Shown here: positions 49,719-58,392 of the stretch, one piece after another
Position numbering within the stretch: position 1 is the first letter of the stretch
How the letters are laid out: the number at the start of each line of letters is the position of its first letter
Source: Geoglobus sp. UBA235
Lineage (GTDB): Archaea; Halobacteriota; Archaeoglobi; Archaeoglobales; Archaeoglobaceae
Assembly: GCA_002494725.1 (NCBI GenBank)
Contig: DACG01000012.1
Span: 1 to 64,000 of the forward strand
Reading direction: 5' to 3'
DNA length: 64,000 bases
Position numbers and translations under genes: made by a program
The notes under the pieces: model-generated
Told to the model about the DNA's origin: nothing
Databases searched by the model: none
Seen by the model: the letters and a program-made list of their open reading frames with translations, nothing else

Positions 49719-52700
49719 TCACCTCCTGAGCTTTCTGACAACAACAAGCGTGTCCCTGTTCACTCCGGTCGGACCCCAGTAGTTGAAGTAGTAGCTGAAC
49801 TGAGCGTAGCCGCCAACCATGAGGAGTGGCTTGAGCCTGGCTCTTGTTACGCTGTTGTGAATTCCTCCTCTTCTTCCTGTAACCCTTGACTTTGGAATGT
49901 AGAGGGTTCTTTCTGGAGCATGGTACATTAGACACATTCCTTTCGGCACCCTTGATGAGACCACAGCTCTGCAGACAATCACTCCGTTGTTGTTGAATAC
50001 TTCAATCCAGTCGTTGTCGTTTATTCCCGCACTTTTTGCATCTTCATCATTTATCCAGAGAACCTCTCCTCCTCTTGAGAGTGTTAGCATCCTTAGGTTA
50101 TCATAGTATGTGGAATGTATGCTCCACTTGCCGTGGGGAGTTATGAAATTCAGAACAAGGCCATCATCCACATCGATCTCATCAAGAACTGAGGCATGAA
50201 GCTTTCTCTTGAAAGTGGGTAGTGCCTCGTCAAAGGCAATGTAGTATGGGTGATCCAGATAGATTTCCTGCCTTCCGCTCAGAGTTCTCCATGGTATCTC
50301 AAGCTCCACGTTAAGCGTGTATGGAGAGTAAGCCCTTCCTTCGGTTATGTTTCCGCTCCATACGGGGCTGGTGATAATTCTTCTTGGCTGTACCTTAGTA
50401 TCGTTGAAAGTTATTCTTACACTCCTGTAAGGTTCAACTATATCAGCAAGCCTCTTTCCGACTTTTTTCTCAAGATTCTTGAATGCTCTGTAACTTATTT
50501 CTCCGTTTGTCTCAGGAGCAAACCTGAGTATAACCTCCGCAACACTCACATCACTTTCCAAGGAGATTCTCTTCTTTCCATCCCACTCCACTGCTGGAAG
50601 CTCATTCAAGAGCTCCTCATAAATGTCTTCAGCATTCCAGCTGACACCATGTGCTCCAAGATTCTTTATTCCATCTCCAAGTGATATAAATCGGTTGTAA
50701 ACGTTTGGATAGTCCCTTTCAACTATCGCAAGTTTTGGCATGGTTTTTCCGGGGATGGGTTCACACTCTCCGAGCTTCCAGTCCTTGACCTCAGGCTGGG
50801 TTATCTCTTCAGCCGTATCGTGGAGCAGAGGAGCCATGACAACATCTTTTACAGGATTCGGGAAGTGCTTCTCGGCTATCTCGCTGAATTTCTTGGCAAT
50901 TGTCTTGAATATATCCCAGTCTGATTTCGCTTCCCATGGCGGGTTTGTGGCACCTCCGAGACAGTTGACGAAGCTGTGCAAGTCTGTTGTGGAAATGTCA
51001 TTCTTCTCATACCAGTGGGCTGCAGGAAGGACAATGTCACTGTAGATCGCTGAGGTGTCCATTCTGAAGTTGAGGTCAACAATCAGGTCAACCTTTCCTT
51101 CAGGGGCGTTCTCTCTCCAGACAACTTCCTCGACTATATCCTTCGCGACCTCCTCTGCCATCACATTGCTGTTTGGAGCACCAACAAAGTGCTTGAGGAA
51201 GTACTCATGACCCTTTGAACTTGAACCTATCGCATTGGCCCTCCATATAAACCATACTCTGGGCCAGTTCTCCTCAGCATCAGGATCTTCGATCGCAAAT
51301 CTCAGCTCACCGCTTTTCAGTTTGTCAACAATCCATTTCCTGATCTCATCATCTGTTTCTGCGCCATCGTTTATAGCCTCCTGCACAAGGTCGAGGGGAT
51401 TTCTGTTGAATTGAGGATAGAATGGAAGCCATCCGAGTCTTACAGCTTTAACGTTGTAGTCTATTGCATGCTTTGGCATTCCGTCAGGAGCTTCAATGTA
51501 GGCACATCTGTCATATCTCCACTGGTCTGTGTGAACGTAGAAGAAGCTGGGGGAGTTCTGCAGCCTCGGTGGTTTGAGCCAGTCTCCGGCGAAGGCGATG
51601 GTTGCCCATGATGCTATCGGCACAACCTTTTCCTGTCCCACATAGTGGGCAAGTCCACCACCGTTTCTTCCAACACTTCCTGTGAGAATCAGGGCTGTGA
51701 TCACCGCTTTATAGTTCAGGTCGTTATGGTACCAGTGGTTGAGGCCCGGGCCAATTATAACAAGGTTTCTGCCCTTGGTCTTTGCCCCATTTTCACCCCA
51801 GTCTCTGGCAAGTTTTATCACAGTGTTCCTGCCAACCTTCGTGTGCTTCTCCTGCCATGCTGGAGTAAAGGGTTTGTCATCGTCATAACTTTCTGGATAA
51901 TCACCATCCAAGCCTCTCGATAGCCCCAGATGTGCTGCAAAGAGGTCGAAAACTGTTGTAACATAAATCTCACCGCTCTTTGTTACAATCTTTTTAGCCG
52001 GGACATGTCTTATGCTTTCTCCATAATCATCGTATCTGAATCTGACTGGGATGCTTTCTTCATCAATCAAGGTCAGTTTTACATTTATCTCCTCTCCAGT
52101 TCTTGCATCTTTCATTTCAAGGTTCCACTTCCCTTCATATCCCCATCTAAACCCTATGCTACCATTTGGAATCTTCACTTCTCCACTTTCATCCATCACA
52201 CAAAGGATCCACTCCCCATTCTGCATTTCCTCAATTTCACCTGCTCTCAAAAACTGATCCATTTCAAAGGCATCTCCATTCTCTTTCAGCTTGACAAGGA
52301 ACGGAAAGTCGGTGTACTTTTTCGCATACTCTATGAAGTAATCAACAGGGCTGTCAAAATAGAATTCTTTCATTATGACATGGTTTGCTGCCATCCAGAA
52401 GGCCATGTCGTGCCCCTGCTCAATGGGAATCCAGAAGTCAGCATTCTTGCTGACCTGACTGAAGTCCGGTGAGAAAACTGCAACCTTTGCACCCCTGTAT
52501 CGTGCCTCAGTAAGGTAGTGTGCGTCTGGAGTTCTCGTCATGTGGGGGTTTGAACCCATTACTGCTATGAATCCGGCATTGTACCAGTCTGCAGATTCAT
52601 TTACATCTGTCTGCTCACCCCAGGTTTGTGGTGATGCTGGAGGCAAATCACAGTACCAGTCATAAAAGCTCATGCAAACTCCACCTATAAGTTCAAGGAG

Positions 52701-53267
52701 TCTTGCTCCGGATGCATAGCTTATCATCGACATGGCCGGAATTGGTGTGAAGCCAATTATTCTGTCAGGACCGTGTTTTTTGATGGTGTATACCATAGAT
52801 GCCGAGATCAATTCAACAACTTCATCCCAGCTTGCTCTTCTGAACCCCCCCATTCCTCTTTTCTTTATGTAGCTGCTTCTCTTTTCCGGGTTTTCAACAA
52901 TGCTCTTCCACGCCTCCACAGGGTCAGAATATTTTTTCCTTGCCTCTCTCCACAGATCAAGGAGTCTCCCTCTCACATAAGGGAATTTGGGCCTTAGAGG
53001 ACTGTATACATACCAGGATGCACTTATTCCTCTCTGGCATCCTCTTGGCTCATAGTTGGGAATTTCGGAGTTGAAGTCAGGGTAATCTGTTGCCTGAAGT
53101 TCCCAGGTTATTATGCCATCCTTCACATACACAAACCAGCTGCAACTGCCTGTGCAGTTCACACCATGGGTGGATCTAACCACCTTGTCATACTGCCACC
53201 TGTTTCTGTAAAACTCCTCCCAGCTTCTCGTACTTGGAGAGAAAACGTCCTTAATTCTTCCAGTCAT
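49719..53267 (-). CDS. narG: Respiratory nitrate reductase alpha (catalytic, molybdenum) subunit
   Basis: A 1182-residue bis-MGD molybdoenzyme that reduces nitrate to nitrite. THGVNCTGSCSW with EPRGCQRG supplies the His/Cys ligands of the FS0 cluster. QTWGEQTDVNESADWYNA contains the Asp ligand of molybdenum typical of true NarG. The N-terminus (MTGRIKDVFSPSTRSWEEF) lacks a twin-arginine signal, unlike most archaeal NarG, so the active site may face the cytoplasm. GGAGGGTGA precedes ATG 53267, one base after the cytochrome gene. Confidence 0.96.
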   Translation of the reverse strand: MTGRIKDVFSPSTRSWEEFYRNRWQYDKVVRSTHGVNCTGSCSWFVYVKDGIITWELQATDYPDFNSEIPNYEPRGCQRGISASWYVYSPLRPKFPYVRGRLLDLWREARKKYSDPVEAWKSIVENPEKRSSYIKKRGMGGFRRASWDEVVELISASMVYTIKKHGPDRIIGFTPIPAMSMISYASGARLLELIGGVCMSFYDWYCDLPPASPQTWGEQTDVNESADWYNAGFIAVMGSNPHMTRTPDAHYLTEARYRGAKVAVFSPDFSQVSKNADFWIPIEQGHDMAFWMAANHVIMKEFYFDSPVDYFIEYAKKYTDFPFLVKLKENGDAFEMDQFLRAGEIEEMQNGEWILCVMDESGEVKIPNGSIGFRWGYEGKWNLEMKDARTGEEINVKLTLIDEESIPVRFRYDDYGESIRHVPAKKIVTKSGEIYVTTVFDLFAAHLGLSRGLDGDYPESYDDDKPFTPAWQEKHTKVGRNTVIKLARDWGENGAKTKGRNLVIIGPGLNHWYHNDLNYKAVITALILTGSVGRNGGGLAHYVGQEKVVPIASWATIAFAGDWLKPPRLQNSPSFFYVHTDQWRYDRCAYIEAPDGMPKHAIDYNVKAVRLGWLPFYPQFNRNPLDLVQEAINDGAETDDEIRKWIVDKLKSGELRFAIEDPDAEENWPRVWFIWRANAIGSSSKGHEYFLKHFVGAPNSNVMAEEVAKDIVEEVVWRENAPEGKVDLIVDLNFRMDTSAIYSDIVLPAAHWYEKNDISTTDLHSFVNCLGGATNPPWEAKSDWDIFKTIAKKFSEIAEKHFPNPVKDVVMAPLLHDTAEEITQPEVKDWKLGECEPIPGKTMPKLAIVERDYPNVYNRFISLGDGIKNLGAHGVSWNAEDIYEELLNELPAVEWDGKKRISLESDVSVAEVILRFAPETNGEISYRAFKNLEKKVGKRLADIVEPYRSVRITFNDTKVQPRRIITSPVWSGNITEGRAYSPYTLNVELEIPWRTLSGRQEIYLDHPYYIAFDEALPTFKRKLHASVLDEIDVDDGLVLNFITPHGKWSIHSTYYDNLRMLTLSRGGEVLWINDEDAKSAGINDNDWIEVFNNNGVIVCRAVVSSRVPKGMCLMYHAPERTLYIPKSRVTGRRGGIHNSVTRARLKPLLMVGGYAQFSYYFNYWGPTGVNRDTLVVVRKLRR

Positions 53268-53268
53268 A

Positions 53269-54051
53269 TCATTTCACCCTCCCGTAGTAAACACCTGCGA
53301 TAATTATCGCAAACAGGAAAACAGCAAATCCTGATAATGGGTACATATCTGATTTTGCCCATCCTTTTTCAGCTTCCTTGAAAAACGCAACAAGATCAGC
53401 AACCTCATCCTCAGTGAGACTTTTTCCCGCGTAGATGTCCTTCATAACCGGAAACTGGAGGCTTTTGACAGCTCCGTAGGTCCCCTTTTCACCGAGTCTT
53501 GAATATAGATCGCTCAGATCTTTTGCAAGGTTTCCACCGTTAACACCTGCAGATCGTACAGAGTGACAGGAAACGCATGGTGCACCACCGTTTTCAAATG
53601 GCTTTTCCCCAATAAACAACCTTCTCCCCGACTCAGGATCTCCGATGGCGGTCTTAACTTCTTCAGGGGCTTTCTCGGGATGAGTATCTGCCGCTCGCTC
53701 CTCATCACCTACAGGGAACTGAGACAGAAATTCAAGTATAAGTTCTGCCTCTTCTCTTGTCACACCGAGATTCGGCATCTGGTATCCGTACTGTGATATC
53801 AGCTCAGCCATTATGGGATCATTTTCTTCTGCAAGCTTGTCAGGTTCAACAATAACTCTAATCAACCACTCTCTGTCTCTTTTATCCGTAATACCTGCAA
53901 GATCCGGACCGGCAACATCCCCTCCACCAATGGTATGACATCCGCTGCATTTCTGGCTGTAAATCTCCTCTCCAGTTTGAGCGTTACCCAATCCAGCGGC
54001 TGTTACAAGAATCAGCACAATTGCGATACCGATAAATACAGTATTTCTCAA
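53269..54051 (-). CDS. Membrane-anchored diheme cytochrome c at the head of the nar operon (NarC-like)
   Basis: A 260-residue protein with a signal peptide or anchor (residues 1-24), two c-type heme motifs (CSGCH near 35-39, CVSCH near 160-164), and a C-terminal transmembrane helix (about 238-256). Both halves resemble small class I cytochromes, so it would lie on the outer face of the membrane. The gene order cytochrome c-narGHJI-narK is the same as the Thermus thermophilus nar operon, whose NarC is a diheme cytochrome. The start is TTG 54051 after GGAGGGGGTG. Confidence 0.88.
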   Translation of the reverse strand: MRNTVFIGIAIVLILVTAAGLGNAQTGEEIYSQKCSGCHTIGGGDVAGPDLAGITDKRDREWLIRVIVEPDKLAEENDPIMAELISQYGYQMPNLGVTREEAELILEFLSQFPVGDEERAADTHPEKAPEEVKTAIGDPESGRRLFIGEKPFENGGAPCVSCHSVRSAGVNGGNLAKDLSDLYSRLGEKGTYGAVKSLQFPVMKDIYAGKSLTEDEVADLVAFFKEAEKGWAKSDMYPLSGFAVFLFAIIIAGVYYGRVK

Positions 54052-54242
54052 CTAAAACACCCCCTCCTTTATCATAGCTAAGCATACTTCACTCCTCCAT
54101 CCCCAGCATATTTCTTCCACATGATCATTCTCAGTAATAGTTATCCATTTTCCCTAAATACTTCGGAAAAGTTAGAAATTCGAATTTTAATACAGCCGGA
54201 AGTTGAAATAAACTTTTATTGAAGTGGATCAGATTTCAGATC
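54052..54242. other. Divergent intergenic region between the nar operon and the flavoprotein pair
   Basis: About 190 bp. AAAGGAGGGGGTG (54062-54075 on the minus strand) is the cytochrome ribosome site. On the plus strand aataaactttta (54207-54218) is a TATA-like element about 25-30 nt before ATG 54243. I see no clear dyad for a nitrate or oxygen regulator, and no small gene. Confidence 0.45.
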
Positions 54243-54833
54243 ATGATTCTTGGAGTATGCGGGAGCCCGAGAAAAAAGGCAACACACCATGTTCTTGAGT
54301 ATGCTCTGACGCATCTTGAAAAAATGGGGTATGAAACAGAAGTGTTTACCGTGAGGGGTAAGAGAATAAACTTCTGTATCCACTGCGATCACTGTCTGAA
54401 GACCAAGGAATGCATCTTCAGTGATGACTTGGTTGAGCTTTATGACATGATAGAGAGTGCAGAAGGAATAATTCTGGCAACTCCAGTTTACAACAGCGGA
54501 ATTTCAGCTCAGTTAAAAGCCGTGATGGACAGAACAAGAGCACTCTTTGCAAGAAATCCAGATGCTTTAAGGGGAAAAGCTGGGATGGGAATCGCAGTGG
54601 GTGGAGATAGAATGGGAGGGCAGGAGATAGCTCTTCTCCAGATACATGCCTTTCTAATACTGAATGGTGCAGTTCCTGTCAGCGGGGGATTTTTCGGAGC
54701 AAATCTTGGAGCAACATTCTGGAGCAAGGACACACTTGAAGGTGTCATGGAAGATGGAGAGGGATTCAGAAGTTTGAGAAAAACACTTAAAAGGTTCGCT
54801 TCCTATATTGATTCATATGGAAAAAAGAATTAG
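54243..54833 (+). CDS. Iron-sulfur flavoprotein (ISF family)
   Basis: A 196-residue flavodoxin-fold NADPH-dependent FMN reductase-family protein. GVCGSPRKKATHHVLEYAL binds the FMN phosphate. The compact motif FCIHCDHCLKTKEC (C-x2-C-x2-C-x5-C, about residues 44-57) is the [4Fe-4S] site of archaeal ISF proteins, which accept electrons from ferredoxin and can reduce O2 or peroxide. ATG 54243 fits a leaderless message. It overlaps the next gene, AfpA, its known partner type. Confidence 0.9.
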   Translation: MILGVCGSPRKKATHHVLEYALTHLEKMGYETEVFTVRGKRINFCIHCDHCLKTKECIFSDDLVELYDMIESAEGIILATPVYNSGISAQLKAVMDRTRALFARNPDALRGKAGMGIAVGGDRMGGQEIALLQIHAFLILNGAVPVSGGFFGANLGATFWSKDTLEGVMEDGEGFRSLRKTLKRFASYIDSYGKKN

Positions 54834-55380
54834 GATTGCCTGGGGTATAACCGGAGCAGGAGACAGACTTAAAGAAACAATCGAAGTAATGAAAAGATTG
54901 AAAAGTGAACATGATGTGGAGATAAGAGTCTATGCATCTCAGGCAGGAGAGCAGGTTTTGAAGTGGTACAAGATGCTTGATTCAGTTAAGAGCTCTTTTG
55001 ACAGGTTTTATGTGGAGAGAAATGCGAACTCTCCATTTCTTGCCGGAGAACTTCAGGTTGGGAAGTTTGCAGCTCTGGTAATTGCCCCTGCAACCGCAAA
55101 CACTGTTGCTAAGATTGCTGGAGGTATTGCAGACACCCTGCTTTCCAATTCTGCCCTGATGGCACTCAAGGCATTTGTTCCGGTTTACATAATGCCATCT
55201 GATTACAGGGAAGGGGAGGTTGTAACCGATCTGCCTGATGGAAGGAAGCTCAGGCTTAGAGTTAGAAAAGAAGATGTGGAGCATGTTGAAAGGCTCAGAC
55301 AGGTGGATGGAATTTTCATTGTGGAAAGTCCTGAAGAGCTTGAGACGGAACTGAACAGGCTTATCTCCTCTGCAACCTGA
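54817..55380 (+). CDS. afpA: Archaeoflavoprotein AfpA
   Basis: A 187-residue flavoprotein-family protein (FMN-binding Rossmann-like fold: RIAWGITGAGDRLKETIEVM, LVIAPATANTVAKIAGGIADTLLSN, PVYIMPSDY). AfpA of Archaeoglobus fulgidus passes electrons from ferredoxin to ISF. ATG 54817 lies 17 nt inside the ISF gene, so the two are co-translated. It differs from PPC decarboxylase relatives by lacking their catalytic Cys loop. Confidence 0.9.
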   Translation: MEKRIRIAWGITGAGDRLKETIEVMKRLKSEHDVEIRVYASQAGEQVLKWYKMLDSVKSSFDRFYVERNANSPFLAGELQVGKFAALVIAPATANTVAKIAGGIADTLLSNSALMALKAFVPVYIMPSDYREGEVVTDLPDGRKLRLRVRKEDVEHVERLRQVDGIFIVESPEELETELNRLISSAT

Positions 55381-55456
55381 ATTCCATCTGACATTGTGTC
55401 TCATACTGTCAGAAAAAGTTATTTAGTGGGATTTTCCATCCCCTGAGGGCGATAGA

Positions 55457-56737
55457 ATGGACAAGATCAGGGTTGGTATTGATGAAAAGGTACCACCTGC
55501 AAGAGCTTTTGTTCTCGGCTTTCAGCACGTTCTTGCCATGTTTGGTGCAACAATAACAGTTCCTCTTGTTGTGGGAAATGCAATAGGTCTCAGGCAGCAT
55601 GAAATAGCACTTCTGATACAGGTGGTTCTTCTTGCCATGGGTATCGCAACAATTCTTCAGACAACAGTTGGGTCGAGGTATCCAATCGTACAGGGATCAA
55701 GCTTTGCCTTCATCCCGGGACTGATAAGCATCGGTGGATCATCTGGTCTGGCTGCTGTTGAGGGAGCATTGATTGCAGGAGGGATTGTGGAGGCACTTTT
55801 CGGTGGATTCGGAATTGTTGGAAGGTTGAGAAAGCTCTTCACCCCTGTGGTTACGGGGGTGACAATAATGCTCATCGGCTTTTCCTTAGCCCACGTTGCC
55901 GTGAAGTATTCCCTCAACTTTTTCGCTGATTCAACAGCAGCATCGGCACCAGCGGCATTCGTCATAGCCCTGATAACATTCGCAGTCACCATTGCGGTTG
56001 CCCTCAAATCAAAAGGAGCTTTGAAGGCGATGCCCGTTATAGTCGGTGCGATCGTTGGCTACACTGTCAGCATACCCATGGGCATGGCAGATTTTACCCT
56101 TGTGAATGAGCTTCCGATCTTCAACATCCCGGCACCGTTTCCTTGGGGTATGCCTGTTTTTGAGGCTTCAGCGATAATCATTCTGCTGTTTGCGTACATG
56201 GTGAGCATAATAGAGAGTGTTGGCGATTATCACGCAATTTCAGCAATTTCTGAAGCTCCAATAACAAGGAAGCACATAAACAGAGGGATAATGAGCGAGG
56301 GGATAGCGTGTGCAATTGCAGGAGTTTTCGGAGCCAACGGAACAACGAGCTATTCTGAAAACATCGGACTTGTGGCTTTGACAAAGGTTGCAAGCAGACA
56401 GGTTGTTCAGATCGGAGCGATCATTCTGATTGCTCTCTCACTCTTCCCCAAATTTTCGGGAGTTCTCGCATCAATTCCCCAGCCCGTTCTTGGCGGTCTC
56501 ACGGTAGCACTCTACGGAATGATAAGCGTTACAGGACTGAGACTGATAAAGGAGAATGTTGAACTCAACGACAGAAACATGCTCATAATTGCAAGCTCAC
56601 TCATTGTTGGTCTCGGAGCTCCACAGCTTCCTGCAGAGTTTCTCGAACACTTTCCCAGGATAATATCCAGCATACTTGAGTCCGGAATGGCGGTGGGAGC
56701 GATAACGGCCATAATTCTCGACCAGGTTCTGAGGTGA
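55457..56737 (+). CDS. Uracil/xanthine permease (NCS2 family)
   Basis: A 426-residue polytopic membrane symporter for uracil or a related base. Family segments are FVLGFQHVLAMFGATITVPLVVG at the start, TVGSRYPIVQGSSFAFIPGL, ESVGDYHAIS (substrate Glu) and GANGTTSYSENIGLVALTKVASR. The adjacent uracil phosphoribosyltransferase argues for uracil as the substrate. Confidence 0.92.
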   Translation: MDKIRVGIDEKVPPARAFVLGFQHVLAMFGATITVPLVVGNAIGLRQHEIALLIQVVLLAMGIATILQTTVGSRYPIVQGSSFAFIPGLISIGGSSGLAAVEGALIAGGIVEALFGGFGIVGRLRKLFTPVVTGVTIMLIGFSLAHVAVKYSLNFFADSTAASAPAAFVIALITFAVTIAVALKSKGALKAMPVIVGAIVGYTVSIPMGMADFTLVNELPIFNIPAPFPWGMPVFEASAIIILLFAYMVSIIESVGDYHAISAISEAPITRKHINRGIMSEGIACAIAGVFGANGTTSYSENIGLVALTKVASRQVVQIGAIILIALSLFPKFSGVLASIPQPVLGGLTVALYGMISVTGLRLIKENVELNDRNMLIIASSLIVGLGAPQLPAEFLEHFPRIISSILESGMAVGAITAIILDQVLR

Positions 56738-56742
56738 TGGGT

Positions 56743-57441
56743 GTGATTGAGGATGAGAGGTGGAAAGGAGTTTACAGGATGGATGACTCTCCATACCTTC
56801 TTGAAATTTTAACGGAGCTGAGAAACAGAGAAACTGACTCCATCGGATTCAGGAAAGGTTTGGTGAAGCTTGGAAGATTTATGGGCTATGAGCTTATAAA
56901 AACAATGGAATATGAAAAGCTGAAAATTGAAACTCCGCTGGAGGAAACCGAGGGCATAGTCTGCAGGGACAGGCAGAATGTTGTTATAATAACAGTTCTG
57001 AGAGCAGCCGTTCCAATGATGGAGGGTCTTGTGAAGGTTTTTGAAAAGGCAAGAATCGGGATAGTTTCTGCAGTCAGGGGCAAGGCTCCTGACTTCAAAA
57101 TAGACATGCATTACATAAAGATACCCCAGATAAAAGAGGAGGATACGGTGATAATAGCGGACCCGATGATTGCCACAGGATCAACACTTGTTGAGGTTAT
57201 CAGAGAGGTCAGGAGATATGGTGATCCGAAGAGGATAGTGATTCTCGGAGTTCTGGCAGCTCCTGAAGGCATAAACAGGATCAAATCTGAATTTCCGGAC
57301 GTTGAGATATTTGTCACCGAAATTGACAGGGAACTGAATGATGACGGATACATTCTTCCGGGTCTTGGTGATGCTGGCGACAGGGCTTTTGGATTGCCTG
57401 TGAAGCTTTCAACGCTTCCACAGCTAAGGAGCATTGAGTGA
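56743..57441 (+). CDS. upp: Uracil phosphoribosyltransferase
   Basis: A 232-residue PRTase that salvages uracil to UMP with PRPP. VIIADPMIATGSTLVEVI is the PRPP loop, RAAVPMMEGLVKV the PPi loop, and DRELNDDGYILPGLGDAGDRAFG the uracil-binding C-terminus. GAGG at 56731-56734 best serves GTG 56743, while ATG 56737 would be too close. The permease stop overlaps the extended frame, so the two genes are coupled. Confidence 0.93.
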   Translation: MIEDERWKGVYRMDDSPYLLEILTELRNRETDSIGFRKGLVKLGRFMGYELIKTMEYEKLKIETPLEETEGIVCRDRQNVVIITVLRAAVPMMEGLVKVFEKARIGIVSAVRGKAPDFKIDMHYIKIPQIKEEDTVIIADPMIATGSTLVEVIREVRRYGDPKRIVILGVLAAPEGINRIKSEFPDVEIFVTEIDRELNDDGYILPGLGDAGDRAFGLPVKLSTLPQLRSIE

Positions 57442-57614
57442 ACTTGTTTCTTTTTTCAGAATAACTCAGGCATCTGCAGACATCTTCAACTCAATGTACG
57501 GTGAAAACCCGGTGGAGTCTCATTTTCGAGTGAATTGACATCGAAAACGAAGTTTTTTCGACAGCAGTCCCCATCCATTAGCATTTTGTAGTGGCGGGTG
57601 ATCTCATACTGAAT

Positions 57615-57999
57615 AATAACTTCAGAGGAGAGCCTGAAGAATGGCTGATAGGCAAGGGTTTGGGCTGAAAAATCCCTTTCTGACAGAACTTCTATACACA
57701 ATCCCAGTTTTCTCTCACAAGAAGGATCTGTATTCGAGGAAATCTGTCTGGTTTGCTTAAGGGTATCTGCTCTTAGCTCTTGAGGAGAGGGGGATTTCAG
57801 GTCTCGCACAAGCCCTTTCCAAGAGAGACAAGGTTGTCCAGCTGGTGAGAAGTCTTCCATATGCAGGATTGAACTGCTGATTCATGTGGGGTTTTCGAAA
57901 GATGACAGAGAAAACATCGATGAAATAGTGAGTTTAGGTTTTTCAGTAAAACCGTGTGAGAAGGAGTTAAATAACAAAACAGTACAGGATAGGACATGA
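57615..57999 (+). pseudogene. Decayed nitroreductase paralogue
   Basis: The plus strand carries fragments colinear with the nitroreductase at 570-1181: NNFRGEPEEWLIGKGLG, then LTELLYTIPVFSHKKDLYSRKSVWFA, stop, GYLLLALEERGISGL, KVVQLVRSLPYAG, then after a frameshift IELLIHVGFSKDDRENIDEIVSLGF. At least two frame changes and two stops interrupt it, so it is inactive. The N-terminal third is gone, and 57442-57614 shows nothing recognisable. It ends at a TGA overlapping the ATG of the DsrE-like gene. Confidence 0.82.
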
Positions 58000-58313
58000 G
58001 AATCGGAATCGTGATTTACTCGAACGATGCAGAGACGGTCTGGAATGCCTTCAGATTTGCGAACTTTGCCCTGAACTCTGGGGATGAGGTGAAGGCTTTT
58101 CTGCTTGGAAAGGGAGTTGAGTGCGAGAACATGAACGATGAAAGGTTTGATGTGAGGGAGCAGATGGAAGAGTTTGTGAAAAACGGCGGGAAGATATATG
58201 CCTGCGGAACCTGCCTGAAAATCAGAGATTCTTCCTCAGAGCTCTGTCCTGTCTCTACCATGAAGGATATGTACGAGATCGTGAAGGAAAGCGACAGGGT
58301 TCTTACTTTTTGA
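57996..58313 (+). CDS. DsrE-family protein
   Basis: A 105-residue protein with the DsrE/DsrF-like fold pattern: RIGIVIYSNDAETVWNAFRFA, FLLGKGVECENM, a central QMEEFVKNGGKIYACGTCLKIR with Cys-x2-Cys near residues 70-73, and a C-terminal STMKDMYEIVKESDRVLTF. Relatives bind or transfer sulfur through a conserved cysteine at this place. It overlaps the nitroreductase pseudogene end. A direct role is not shown. Confidence 0.82.
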   Translation: MRIGIVIYSNDAETVWNAFRFANFALNSGDEVKAFLLGKGVECENMNDERFDVREQMEEFVKNGGKIYACGTCLKIRDSSSELCPVSTMKDMYEIVKESDRVLTF

Positions 58314-58370
58314 AATTTTAGGATTTGGTTCACTCCCAGAGAGAACCACTCATATCCAATCCTTGTTATG

Positions 58371-58392
58371 GCAAAGTTACCCGTAACTTTGC
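58371..58392. repeat. 10-bp inverted repeat (hairpin)
   Basis: GCAAAGTTAC and GTAACTTTGC flank two C residues, a near-perfect 22-nt dyad followed by T-rich sequence on the plus strand. It lies 58 nt after the DsrE-like stop and at the very end of the convergent zinc-ribbon gene. A bidirectional transcription stop is the simplest reading. Confidence 0.6.
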
